Program-made: the position numbers and the translations under genes
In this document: positions 12,541 through 21,740 of the stretch, piece by piece
Position numbering within the stretch: position 1 is the stretch's first letter
How the letters are laid out: each line of letters opens with the position of its first letter
Notes under the pieces: model-generated
The model's database searches: none
Told to the model about the DNA's origin: nothing
The model's input: the letters and a program-made list of their open reading frames with translations, nothing else
Origin: Megaleporinus macrocephalus
Taxonomy: Eukaryota; Chordata; Actinopteri; Characiformes; Anostomidae
Assembly (NCBI GenBank): GCA_021613375.1
Contig: CM038720.1
Coordinates: 12,476,962-12,540,961, forward strand
DNA length: 64,000 nucleotides
Direction: 5' to 3'

Positions 12541-12740
12541 ATTAATCGCCGTATGAGTCGATGACTCAATCCATGGTGAAGCAAGCTACTGATATGTTCA
12601 TCGTTCCTTTCGCAACCAATGAGAATGCAGAAGAGCAGCAGAAACAATGTGATTGGTCAAAATCTGTTACTGCTTTCTGATTGCCTGACGACTTATGGCA
12701 GTGTTGTTTGTGGTGAATTCGGAGCGCAAGAGCATAAAAA
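12343..12740 (-). repeat. Inner right arm of the long inverted repeat
   Basis: Reverse complement of 10841-11185. It is longer because of the (AT)n at 12462-12535, which replaces a short AT-rich stretch in the other arm. It is followed after about 15 bases by the outer right arm. Confidence 0.88.
12462..12535. repeat. (AT)n microsatellite
   Basis: Pure dinucleotide run of about 37 repeats inside the right arm of the palindrome. Confidence 0.99.
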
Positions 12741-12755
12741 GATTCGTGAGTATGC

Positions 12756-12832
12756 GGGAGGTGTTTGAGTGTGCACGGACGCCCATTAAACGGAAGAAGA
12801 GTGAGTTGGTGCGAGAGCAGGATATATCTGAT
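12756..12832 (-). repeat. Outer right arm of the interrupted palindrome
   Basis: Reverse complement of 8687-8748, including GAGTGAGTTGGTGCGAGAGC and AGGATATATCTGAT. It abuts the 31-bp minisatellite at 12833. It retains about 20 bases (roughly 12785-12803) lost from the left copy. Confidence 0.8.
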
Positions 12833-13190
12833 CACCTCATCACCAGTCCATTACCAGTCCAATCACCTTATTCCCAGCCCATTACCAGTCCAATCACCTC
12901 ATTACCAGTCCATTACCAGTCCAATCACCTCATTACCAGCCCATTACCAGTCTTATCACCTCATTACCAGTCCATTACCAGTCCAATCATCTCTTTACCA
13001 GTTTATTACCAGTCCAGTCACCTCATTACCAGTCTATTACCAGTCTAATCACCTCCTTACCTGTCCATTACCAGTCCAATACCAGTCCAATCACCTCATT
13101 ACCAGTCCAATCACCTCATTACCTGTCCATTACCAGTCCAATCACCTCATTATCAGTCCAATCACCTCATTACCAGTCCATTTCCAGTTA
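12833..13190. repeat. 31-bp minisatellite (ATTACCAGTCC)
   Basis: About eleven irregular copies of a unit containing ATCACCTCATTACCAGTCCA and a second TTACCAGTCC. Some units drop one half. A single-unit remnant occurs at 60601-60635, inside a hAT-like element, so the array was probably amplified from that element family. Confidence 0.95.
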
Positions 13191-13345
13191 AAATAGGTGT
13201 TGAAGCAGAGAAACACTAAAATGTGAGGCAGTGGGTCTCAAAGGCCGAGACTGAGAAACACTGCACTGTATGGAAGTATTAGTACTCATTACACCTACAG
13301 GAATTTTAATAATCACATTCTAAACCCATAAGAGTCCTTCAAATA
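13180..13345 (+). mobile_element. hAT-like internal fragment
   Basis: CAGTTAAAATAGGTGTTGAA, GAGAAACACTGCACTGTATG and CATTACACCTACAGGAATTT match the interior of the hAT-like elements at 60368-61054 (same strand) and 52486-54210 (opposite strand). No ends are present, so this is an internal fragment attached to the 31-bp array. Confidence 0.75.
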
Positions 13346-13620
13346 AATGCAAGAAAAGTGAAAAGAGCAGTCTCAGTCGATATAAAAATGGTGAAAAAAT
13401 ACAAATAATTATAAAATAAAATAGCTCTTGGCCTGAAGAAAAGAAAAAAAAGAAAATAGAAATAAATAGAACTTCTATTCAATGAAGCAAGTTCTTTGAA
13501 ACAACATATAAATAAAAAATAGTACAAAGTTCTTGTTTCCCACAGTTAACAGTAGCTTGATGCAAGAATGAAAACTAGTTTTTACACAACAGCACTCATT
13601 TAACAATCAGAATCAGAATC
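13346..13620. other. AT-rich DNA, nothing recognised
   Basis: Short A-rich and T-rich runs; no gene, bounded repeat or RNA was seen. Confidence 0.5.
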
Positions 13621-13624
13621 CAGC

Positions 13625-13712
13625 AAGCATCGTGGCAGTTCAGGGGCGATCCAGGCACTCTTCCTGCGCCCCCTGATTGGAGGAGCCCCACCAACAGAAG
13701 TGGAAGTCAGCA
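13625..13712 (+). repeat. Arm of inverted duplication, retroelement-like
   Basis: CCAGCAAGCATCGTGGCAGT through AGAAGTGGAAGTC is the reverse complement of about 13979-14070, with few substitutions. Read on the plus strand it encodes ALFLRPLIGGAPPTEVEV, a sister of the minus-strand ORF segment. The two arms face each other across about 270 bp of GC-rich DNA. Confidence 0.8.
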
Positions 13713-13751
13713 GCGAAGCTCCCGCTGCCACCCAGGGCCCAGGCTGCCAGC

Positions 13752-14126
13752 TCATCCACACAACCGCGCTTGGGCTTTTCGGCTATCCACAGCCGCCGCT
13801 GTCAAGAGGGTTGTCACGGCTAGCACCACGGCCTCCAAGAGCACCCATAAGCGGAAACAGAGAACGCGGCGAAAGCAACGCTGAGGCCAGGCCCTCTCGA
13901 CAGCGGTGGCGGCGGCGGTTCTTGGCTCGGCTAGCCGTGTCGTGCTCTCCTTCTCAAACCTGGCCTTCGAAGCATCGACTTCCGCTTCTGTTGGCGGGGC
14001 TCCTCCAGTCAGGGGGCGTAGGAAGAGTGCCTGGATCACCTCCTGAACTGCCACGATGCTTGCTGGATCGTCCACCGGCGTGACAGTCTGTAAGGATTCG
14101 GACTCGACAGGTGCGTTACGATCCAT
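13752..14126 (-). pseudogene. Unrecognised ORF next to an LTR-like segment (possible gag start)
   Basis: The minus strand opens at an ATG at 14126 (MDRNAPVESESLQTVTPVDD) and continues about 124 codons through VQEVIQALFLRPLTGGAPPT to a stop at 13752. The first 60 or so residues are balanced and acidic; the rest is rich in A, R and V and may be out of frame relative to its origin. The ATG sits just after AATAAA in an LTR-like stretch (14127-14290), which suggests the start of a retroelement gag gene. I do not recognise the protein. The ALFLRPL-GGAPPTE stretch is repeated in opposite orientation at 13640-13710, so the locus is a rearranged remnant. Confidence 0.3.
13979..14070 (-). repeat. Partner arm of inverted duplication
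   Basis: Reverse-complement partner of 13625-13712, containing CTTCTGTTGGCGGGGCTCC and GAAGAGTGCCTGGATCACC. It lies within the unrecognised minus-strand ORF. Confidence 0.8.
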
Positions 14127-14290
14127 GTGCAAGGCTTTATTAACTTTAAAGAAAAACATAACAAACAATGTTAGGGGATTATATACACCCCCGCTGATGA
14201 GCAGCAGGTGTATACAGAGTGCTCTCAGGTGTGAGGGGGGTGGGTGCGCTGATAGGCGGTGCTCACATTTTGTAGTCAGCTTTATCTAGC
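14127..14290 (-). mobile_element. LTR-like promoter/poly(A) segment
   Basis: On the minus strand GTGTATATAATCCCC resembles a TATA box and is followed about 50 bases later by AATAAAGCC, then by the ATG of the adjoining ORF. Promoter, poly(A) signal and gag-like start in this order fit the 3' part of a 5' LTR. No second LTR, primer-binding site or pol sequence was found, so the call is tentative. Confidence 0.3.
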
Positions 14291-14574
14291 ACTTCAAATA
14301 TATCTACTCATTTTAAAGAAATAGTTTTGACTAAGAATTTTAATAATATCTACTTATATGCTGTTATATGCTGTAGAGCTAAATGTGATTGTTCATATAT
14401 ACTTAATTTTTTTACTTACTTTTACTCAACTCAGATAAATAAAATTCAGAATAAATGAAAGAATTTTCACAGCTTTCAAGTTTACTTGTTTCACCCAAAA
14501 ATTTAAGTAGATCACTGTTTAATTTTTTAGAGTGTACAGGCTCTTTTACGTCTCCAGTTCAACTGACCACATGT
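14291..14574. other. AT-rich DNA, nothing recognised
   Basis: No feature with clear ends. The ACTTACTTTTACTCAAC words hint at decayed transposon sequence. Confidence 0.4.
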
Positions 14575-14705
14575 GTTTGGAGACCCCTGGGAGACCACCC
14601 TAACTCCACATGGAGAGGAACCTGCTCACTGTGGCTGGGAGTCCAACCCAAATCCTTCATGCTGTGAAGCTGCAGCTCCACCCACTGCACCACCAGGCTG
14701 AACCT
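14575..14705 (-). mobile_element. L2-like LINE 3' fragment, decayed
   Basis: GGGAGTCCAACCCAAATCCT, CATGCTGTGAAGCTGCAGC and CCACTGCACCACC correspond to the end of the family seen at 6846-7168, with many substitutions. Confidence 0.5.
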
Positions 14706-14739
14706 TATTACTAGCTTATATACTGATATCCCACTGTTT

Positions 14740-15295
14740 AGTTCATGAACGTACTCTTTTAATTACTCTCTCAGTACAATACTCGTTCAGTAGTATCTAA
14801 ACTGAAAATATACTCGTACGTTTACTTTAAATGAACATAATACTTATAATTTACTACTTCTATGTTATTTCTGCTTGTTAAGGTATATGACTGGGTTTGG
14901 ATTTAGATCTTATGTGTTCCACTTCAATTAAAACTTTAACTACTTCTACTTTAAGTATACTCACCAGTGGATACTCATAAACATAAACAAGACATACACA
15001 GGATAAGGAACATAGTTCTAGTCTTTATAAATGTTTATAAATCTAAATAACTAAACTAATATTGTACTGGATGCTGTTCTGTGCAGGACGAGAATATTTA
15101 CTTCTACTTTTCTTCAGTAGATCTGATCAAATGATTAAGTACAACATACTCTTACATGCTCTCCTGTGTACTCGTAAGTATTAACCAAGTATGCTTGAGT
15201 AGAACTGTGTTGGTACGTCACTGAGAAGTACATACACAGTAAACTGAACGCAGACTCACAGATGTTGAGTTTAGAAGAAGTGACTAATCTCTCAC
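14740..15295 (-). mobile_element. CCCTTAC miniature transposon, decayed inverse copy
   Basis: Reverse-orientation relative of 7836-8585: CTCACCAGTGGATACTCATA, ATTGTACTGGATGC and CACTGAGAAGTACATA match its complement in order. The outer CCCTTAC end is not recognisable. Confidence 0.7.
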
Positions 15296-15391
15296 TTGAG
15301 TGAACTTCCTGTTAGTAAGAGGAGCCAATCAAATGTCTAGCTTTGTGTTAGTAGACCAACCAGGCGCTTCACACCGAACCTCCCTGAACAA

Positions 15392-15397
15392 GTTTAT
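15392..15397 (-). terminator. Poly(A) signal AATAAA of the orphan gene
   Basis: Minus-strand AATAAA in TATTGTAAATAAACTTGTTC, about 430 bases past the stop codon. It suits a polyadenylation site near 15370. Confidence 0.45.
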
Positions 15398-15825
15398 TTA
15401 CAATATTTACAGACATGAGAAAGGGAACAGTCTCATGTAGGGGGGGAAGGGATGGACAGGGAATGAAGGGCTTGAAGGTGAGAGGTCATCGTCTCTGGTT
15501 TTCACCAGTCTGTTGTTCTCCTCTTCTTGCTGGGAGGTTCCTCCTCATCAGCAGCCTCAGATCCTCTGGCAGTTCACTTTCGTTTACGTTAGTTTTCGAT
15601 GAACTGCAGCTAGGGGGAGCCGACGAGCACTCCAAACTTTCCATGCTACACACATTAGGAGCAGGAGAAGCGGGTGCTGAGCTGTCCCCAGTGGAGGAAC
15701 TGCTGGATGATGATGACAAAGAGGAGGATGAGGAGTCAGACTGGGAGCTGCTCGCGAGTAGCTCGACACAGTTGCCGGTCCAGGGTTACTGTTGTTACTG
15801 ACTGGCCGGTCATCATGTCGAGTCT

Positions 15826-16410
15826 TCACCAGTCTGTTCTCCTCTTCTTCCTGGGAGGTTCTTCCTCATCAGCTGACTCAGATCTGCTGAAAGTCCTCTT
15901 TCGTTTACGACTCTCGTCGTTGAAGGAGAGTCGTGGTCTTTTTGGAGGACTTACTGCGTAATCTGGGTCGCCGTCCTCTTCTGAAGCTTCCAGCTTCCTC
16001 TTCCGGTTCTTTGGAGCAGGGGCTACCTGTTGATTGCAGGTAACTGAGCCCTCTGCAGAGGATGCTGGGACGTGTGGCTTAGACTGCAGTCCCGCAAACT
16101 GGGTTGTCAGGTCAGTCATCATGTCGTCCTCCTGCTTAGGATGTTTAACTGTAGCTAGGGGTAGCTGGCGAGCACTCAGCTCTTTCCATGCCACCCAGAT
16201 TAGAAGCAGGAGAAGACGATGCTGAGCTGTACCCAGTGGAGGAACTGCTGCATGAAGAGGGGGAGGAGGGGGAGGAGGAGGATGAGGAGTCAGACTGGGA
16301 GCTGTCACTGGTCCAGGGTTAGTGCTGCCCCCTGGCTGTGGTGCAGAGGATGCTGGGACCTGTGGCGCAATCTGCAGTCCTGCAAACTGGGCCGTCAGGT
16401 CAGACATCAT
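15826..16410 (-). CDS. Orphan 194-aa protein with a basic, nuclear-type C-terminus
   Basis: The frame starts at tandem ATGs (16410, 16407), the first in exon 2, and ends at TGA 15828-15826. The protein is built of two repeats beginning MMSDLTAQFAGLQ (residue 1) and MMTDLTTQFAGLQ (about residue 96), each followed by a VPASSA stretch. A polyproline run and a hydrophobic LLLLLIWVAW patch lie in the first repeat. The C-terminus alternates basic and acidic blocks (KNRKRKLEASEEDGDP, PPKRPRL, ESRKRKRTFSRSESADEEEP, PRKKRRTDW), the look of nuclear localisation signals. No catalytic domain is present. Similar basic/acidic tails precede the kinase domain in some expanded fish kinase families, but that link is a guess. 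A serine-rich alternative frame is open in the downstream unit, so the present frame may be shifted and the locus a pseudogene. Confidence 0.38.
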   Translation of the reverse strand: MMSDLTAQFAGLQIAPQVPASSAPQPGGSTNPGPVTAPSLTPHPPPPPPPPLHAAVPPLGTAQHRLLLLLIWVAWKELSARQLPLATVKHPKQEDDMMTDLTTQFAGLQSKPHVPASSAEGSVTCNQQVAPAPKNRKRKLEASEEDGDPDYAVSPPKRPRLSFNDESRKRKRTFSRSESADEEEPPRKKRRTDW

Positions 16411-16481
16411 GCTACACAGCTTCTTGACACCGGCCGGCTGGTCACCCGTACGTGGGGCGTCAGAGGCTGATGTTCCAGTCA

Positions 16482-16885
16482 CTGAAGAAACAACAGAAAA
16501 CAAACGTTACAGCAAACGTGATGATGTCACTGTTCACCTGTGAGGATCAGAGAGCTGTACTGGATCTCAGCTTTACAGTGATGGAGCCACAAAGCATTCT
16601 TTAAACATCTCATGGTGGAACAACTTCTAGTACATTCTCTAATTAAGCACTGGGTTCAATCACATGACCTGCAGATCAGATTCTTCTGCATATACAACAG
16701 TTCATATACAAACACAGTCACATGACGTCATTTACCAACAACCAGTAATTCAGTATCTACTGTAAATTATTCAGCATGTACTTTAAATTCTTCACTAGCT
16801 ACTAATAATATAATGTAATATAATATAATATAATATAATATAATATAATATAATATAATATAATATAATATAATAATATACTTAC
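16482..16885 (-). other. Candidate intron of the orphan gene
   Basis: A 404-bp minus-strand intron with donor GTAAGTATATT at 16885 and acceptor TTTCTTCAG ending at 16482. It contains the (TAATA)n tract at 16803-16879. Confidence 0.4.
16803..16879. repeat. (TAATA)n microsatellite
   Basis: Pentanucleotide run of about 15 repeats, close to the donor side of the candidate intron. Confidence 0.98.
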
Positions 16886-16995
16886 TTATACTTATGCTGT
16901 TAGAAGGTGATGTGAACTGAACTGTTGGGTCTCAGAAGGAAATGTTTCTTCTTCAGACGGAAGTTCAGAAATGAAGATCTGGTAAACGACGCAGG
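16886..16995 (-). other. Candidate untranslated first exon
   Basis: Minus-strand segment ending GCATAAGTATAA at the donor. It has no ATG, so translation would begin in exon 2. The 5' boundary is a guess placed downstream of the CRE-like sites. Confidence 0.3.
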
Positions 16996-17027
16996 GGTTA
17001 AATAAACTCTGAGGATGGAATGTTCGC

Positions 17028-17060
17028 TGATGACATCACATCCCTATTGTGACATCATCA
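17028..17060 (-). promoter_or_regulatory. Pair of CRE/ATF-like sites
   Basis: TGATGACATCA at 17028-17038 and TGACATCATCA at 17050-17060 share the ATF/CRE-like TGACATCA core, with starts 22 bases apart (about two helical turns). They lie just upstream of the candidate first exon on the minus strand, where promoter elements would be expected. Confidence 0.4.
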
Positions 17061-18448
17061 CGAGCCGGTGCTCTGAAGGTTCTATCGATCTCCAGTGGAC
17101 GGAAATTTATCAGAGTCTTTTATCATTATCTTTTATGTTAGTGAGCAGTTTTCTCTTGTGTGGTTTGTGTTGTAGATCAAAGCTGTAATAAAGTTCTAAC
17201 GCTGGAACAACATCCATATTCATCATGAACATTATAATATGATCATATTATAAATGTAATTATCATACATGTAATAATCTAAATAAAGTTATAATAACAT
17301 CAATATTAAAAATATGTATTAATTTAATTGTAATATAATAATATTCAGAATGTACATTAAAATTAAATCTATATTTATATATAATAAAATAATGTGAATA
17401 CAGTTTTATGTATGGATGTGATATTAATGTCCCGAAGGAAGAACTAAATTCAAAATTAATAATATGCATAAAGTAAAATATGCATATTTATATACTGCTG
17501 AATGCTGGTGGAGGACTGACGATCAGGGCCTCCTCCTCACCTAAACACCAATCAGCTCTCCTGCTACACCCTCCACCTCATCACTTTCTACACAGACTCA
17601 GAGTCAGAGACTGCCTCAGTCAGAGACTGCCTCTACCTGTGCAGTCTCTACGCTCAGTGTCTTGCTAAATCTCACAATAATAAAAAGATATACAGCATGA
17701 ATAAAATCTCTGAATATGATTTAAGTGATTGTTTGAGTTGGACATATCAAAATAAATGTTGAAATCTCCCAGAGTTCATTTAGTCCTAAGTTTACATCTA
17801 ATATTAAAGTTATTTCAAGAAAATAAATTGACTTAACTATTGAATTTGATTTTATGAATGTGCTTAATGTTTTTAACAAATTTCAAATAAAATATCTGAG
17901 ATTGGAGTAATTAAACTGATCAGTTTTAAATTACTACTATTATTATTTATTTTCAATCAATATTTCATTTTCTTCTACAACAACTAAAGAAATGCTACCC
18001 TGGCTACCTGCTAATCTTGGTAAGTAGTCAGCTATCAGAAGTTATTATTAGTTTTAATTTAATATTTGACTCTATCTTCTACATACAGAACTTTTACTGT
18101 TAGTGATTTTCTGAATTCTGTCACAGCCGGCTTTTTTAGTAGCGTTAGCTAGCGTTAGTTTAGCTAGCTAATTTCTACTACTGGCAGGTCCTGCTGGTAG
18201 AAACATGGAGACTTTGTCTCTTTATGGATTCTTTTCTTTCTCTGGAGAAAAGAACAGAGCTCTAGAGGAGTGTGGGGATGGAGTTTAAAAGAGAGGAGAG
18301 GAAATGCTGTTGTGTTTCAGAACTTTAGCCTCAGCGTGTCTCAGTGTGGTGAAGTAAACGAGCTACAATGACGGGATGCTAGCAGTGAAGGTGGCGCGGG
18401 GTCCTACTCCGACTGGAGCTTCAGCTTGTAGTGTAGCTAGCTAGGCTA
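17061..18448. other. Unclassified AT-rich DNA
   Basis: No gene recognised. 17480-17690 is less AT-rich and includes a direct repeat of CAGAGACTGCCTC (about 17605 and 17621). Near 18130-18210 the GCTAGC-rich text resembles flanks of other inserted elements. A 28-codon frame from the ATG at 18205 shows no family feature. Confidence 0.45.
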
Positions 18449-19202
18449 CCCTTACAAAAAATATGTTTATTCAAGTGTACCATTAGTTTACTTCTTTTAA
18501 ACTAAAAATAAGTGAGTATGCTTTTAATTTACTTTTTATGTACTTCTCAGTGATATACTAAACACAGTTATACTTAAGTATGCTTGGGTTATACTGACAA
18601 GTATAGAACAGTCTAAGTATATTTGACCTTTACTTGTACTTAATCTTTTGATTGAGATAGTAGGAATAAGTATTCTTGCTCTGCACAAAAACACATCCAG
18701 TACAATATTTATTTAAAATTTGATTTATAAAGATTTATAAAGATACAGATATGTTTCTTAATCTGAGTGTGTCTTGTTTATTTTACGTGTGTCCACTGGT
18801 GAGTAAGTAAATGTTGTTAAATTCTATTTTAAGTGGAAAAAAAACCTTAAACCTAGTCATATACTTTAAAGTACAACAATAATATAAGCAGTAAATTATA
18901 AGTATTGTGTTAAGTTCACTTAAAGAAAACTTACAAGTGAGTAAACTAACAGTAAAACCTTAAGTTAACTTTTAGTGTAGTTGCAGTACAAAAGATGTAA
19001 ACTAGTTGTGTACTTGGTTTACTACTCTTACACTTAAAGTGTACTTAAAAGTATACTTTAAAAAACTGGAAAGTAGGCCAAATTAGACCCAAGAAGTATT
19101 AAAATAGTACATATACAAGTCTGCTACTAGTCCAATGACATTAGTATAGTATAAAGTATACTTAATAAAATAAACTTTAAGTATGCCTATTTTCTGTAAG
19201 GG
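18449..19202 (+). mobile_element. CCCTTAC miniature transposon, copy 2
   Basis: A 754-bp element with ends CCCTTACAAAAAATATG and TTTTCTGTAAGGG, closely similar to 7836-8585 throughout. The left flank is GCTAGGCTA. Non-coding. Similarity of the copies suggests recent activity of a related transposase elsewhere in the genome. Confidence 0.88.
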
Positions 19203-20079
19203 ATACCATGAGCATTAAACACTGCTGTTTGACCTTCTGATACAAATCCTGCATTTGCAAAAAAGGACAGCAGAACTGGCTGATTCCAGACTCCTTACAC
19301 AAGTTCTGACATACACCAGCTCTAGTTATAACCCAGCAAATCAACTGCAATGAAGCAACAGCAATGAAAATGGCCGACCGTTCAGATTTTCAGCGTTCTG
19401 GGCTGTGAAGGTGGTTTCATCTTCATTCCCTTCCCAAGAAACCGAACGTGATATCTTTAATGTTCATCCTTAAAATGAGGATGCAGTTGGTTTCCTATTC
19501 ACCACCTTCTTAATCAAATGTTCTGCTGCTAGTACAGATGCTAGAATTTAATGGAGCACCATTTAAGGTGGAACTAAACATTTGGCAATTACAGCTTCTA
19601 TACCTTTAACCTAAGCTTCAAACTTGTTTGTTTGCTTTGTGCATTTAACTCCCGTCAGTTTCTCAAACCTTGGACAGCATTGAGCAGATTTGCTCAGCGT
19701 TTAACACGGAAGAGACTGAAGAAACGAGCAGGTACACCTTTATTAGCATCACAACCCCTACAGTAACCTATAAGTAGCAGCCATGCTGTGTGATTTTATC
19801 ACAGTTGAAGCAAAATATATTAAACTGAAAGTTTCATAGTCAGTAACAACTTAAATGTACTTTGTGTTGATGTTGAGATGAAGTAGTTAGTATAGGTAAC
19901 GTAAGCTACCAACTAAATGTTATCATGACTGGGCTTATTATACTAAGGTCAATTTTATTTTTCTTTCTGTGTCTGTTTTGACATGTAACTTCTATGTGAT
20001 CATTACATTGCCTCACTGTAAACCAACCAATCAGAGCACAGCTCATAAAATTTATTTATGAGCTCACCAAAGTAGGGAC
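19203..20079. other. Unclassified DNA with one exon-like island
   Basis: Includes a CACCATTTAAGGTGGAA motif near 19556 shared with 9.5 and 51.6 kb. No bounded element was identified apart from the exon-like island listed separately. Confidence 0.45.
19659..19731 (+). CDS. Candidate exon, unrecognised
   Basis: A 73-bp segment after CTCCCGTCAG and before GTACAC. Two frames are open; one reads SQTLDSIEQICSAFNTEETE and then ETS, an acidic protein-like string. No family recognised, and no neighbouring exon gives a continuous frame. Confidence 0.18.
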
Positions 20080-20216
20080 AATCACTTGTTTAATCGTAGC
20101 TCTAAATCACGTCATACTACCCAGGTCTTGCGATGTCTCCAATCTACCTGTACCTGTATCTGTGTTGCGTGAAGATTTAATAATGAATGGACCAATGAAA
20201 ATGCTCCAAAATAGCT
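20080..20216 (-). repeat. Dispersed repeat, direct copy A1
   Basis: AATCACTTGTTTAAT through GCTCCAAAATAGC recurs at 20464-20601 in the same orientation, 384 bp further on. Both carry CTACCTGTACCTGTATCTGT. The opposite-strand family text (GAGCATTTCTATTGG...CATCATAAAA) also occurs at 30.85, 37.05 and 50.95 kb. Confidence 0.8.
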
Positions 20217-20223
20217 AGAAAAC

Positions 20224-20465
20224 GTTCAAACTTTGTTTGAACTAAATGAGTAAGTTTTATATTTTAATAAGTGGAAAAATAACTGTTTGGACATATTTTT
20301 AATAAAACGTAACTGAAATACTTTAAGATTAGGAAAAAAGCATGTCTGTTGTACAATTATTAATACAACCATTTGCATTAATAACCCCAATCTGGCAAAC
20401 CCCGATATGGCTCTGTTTCTGGTGAACTTGTCAGAGAATAGGATTCAAAGCCATGTTGGATTTAA
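20224..20465 (+). repeat. Direct repeat B1
   Basis: From about TTCAAACTTTGTT to AAAGCCATGTTGGATTTAA, repeated at 22532-22770. Shared words include TTTTAATAAGTGGAAAAATA, AGCATGTCTGTTGTACA and CCGATATGGCTCTGTTTCTG. The copies are 2.3 kb apart. Confidence 0.85.
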
Positions 20466-20601
20466 TCACTTGTTTAATTCTAGCTCTAAATCACATCATA
20501 CTATCCAGGTCTTCCAATGTCTCCGATCTACCTGTACCTGTATCTGTGTTTCGTGAAAATTTTATGATGAATGGACCAATAAAAAATGCTCCAAAATAGC
20601 C
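20464..20601 (-). repeat. Dispersed repeat, direct copy A2
   Basis: Second copy of 20080-20216, extended on its right by TGGTTCCATTGACTTACATC, a motif shared with the copy near 50.95 kb. Confidence 0.8.
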
Positions 20602-20848
20602 TTCAAGAATTTTCTGGTTCCATTGACTTACATCAAAAGTGAACAGGGTTTTTGGCTTGTCCTGTGAAGTTGCCATTATGGAGATCCATGTCTTTCTTAA
20701 AACAGCAATGATACCCAGTACCAAGGTATCCAGACATCATAGTCACATGCCCATTACCTACCAATCACAAAGAGGTACAGAGATCCTGGTCTCCATGAGT
20801 CCTAACTGCCTTTACCTGTATACAGTATGTATATATATATATATACAC

Positions 20849-21368
20849 ACACTACTGCTCAAAAATTTTGGATCACAGTAAAATGTTCTTGTTTTCAATG
20901 GAGTATCTTCCTTCCTTAACACAACAATGGACTGACGGGTCTCTAAAGAAAGTTGTTTCTTTCTGGTCATTTTGAGCCGGTCAGCAAGCCGTCAACTGCT
21001 GATGCTTCAGATACTAAACTAACCTAGAATATTGTTCTCCCTTTTATGCTCACTTATTAGTAGAATGTTTTTCAGCTGTGCATCACGATTGAACAAGGTT
21101 GTCCTAACAACCAATTAGCCCAATAAGATCCTTAACTTGGATTGGCGGCCGTACCTGGAGATTTAGACAGAGGACTGAGAATTGCTGATAATAGGACTAT
21201 ATGAAAAATAAGCCTCTATACAAAAATAGACTTTAATACAAACATTTTTATTCTTTATAAATCATCTGATACACTTAAATTAACTGTGAAATGGACAATA
21301 TTGTTTTTTGAATTTCATGAAAATTGCATGAAATGAAATTCTAAAGTGATTCTTTTGAGCAGTAGTGT
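20849..21368 (-). mobile_element. Tc1/mariner-like deletion derivative, copy 1
   Basis: Inverted ends ACACTACTGCTCAAAA (left) and TTTTGAGCAGTAGTGT (right) inside TA-rich flanks, as expected for TA-targeting Tc1-like elements. The minus strand contains the reverse of a transposase start region (near 20950-20985), but the interior is far shorter than an autonomous element of about 1.6 kb. A second copy truncated at one end is at 40980-41371. Confidence 0.88.
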
Positions 21369-21740
21369 ATATATATATCTGTTCATTGTGTCTTGTCTTG
21401 TCCCTCGCGAGGTATTGCCAATTGCCTCTGGCCGGCTGAGCACTTTTCTTGTTTCTGCTTATCGTGTTTTTGACCCTATTTCGTCCCTCATTTTCTTTTT
21501 CGCTTCTCCCTTGTACTTTGTTTTTTTGGATCGTTTGTTACTCTGACTTTTGACCCGTGTATGTTATTTCACTCTGCTCTCTGGTTCCCCTGATTATTAC
21601 TCTCATGGTTCTGACCTGGTCTGTTTTTTGTGGCCACTCTTTTGTTTTGCACCTCAGAAAATAAAACTTACAAAAGCATGTGGTCTGTCTGCTTTGCATG
21701 ACAATAAAGGTGTAAATGGGCATGTAAAACCATAATGGGG
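21369..21740 (+). other. Pyrimidine-rich, possible LTR remnant
   Basis: T-rich text (GTTTTTGACCCTATTTCGTC, GTTCTGACCTGGTCTG) ends with AATAAAAC at 21660, the style of fish Gypsy-type LTRs. A similar stretch lies at 41580-41760. No target duplication or tRNA primer site was found, so this is a weak call. Confidence 0.22.

Larger units (their letters stand above)
15370..16481 (-). other. Second exon of a candidate two-exon transcript
   Basis: On the minus strand an acceptor with a long pyrimidine tract (GTTTTCTGTTGTTTCTTCAG) ends at 16482. The exon runs to just past a poly(A) signal at 15397-15392. It carries the 194-codon frame (16410-15826) and then a third copy of the coding unit, downstream of the stop and broken by frameshifts. 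Intron, donor, acceptor and AATAAA all point the same way, which supports a real or recently real transcript. Confidence 0.4.

Noticed and set aside
12360..12647. Frame with IYIYIY repeats, and similar ones at 26.4 and 50.1 kb
   Set aside because: These are translations of (AT)n microsatellites.
15415..15801. Plus-strand acidic frame with DDDDKEEDEE
   Set aside because: It is the antisense of the serine-rich unit of the minus-strand transcript. The splice and poly(A) signals are on the minus strand.
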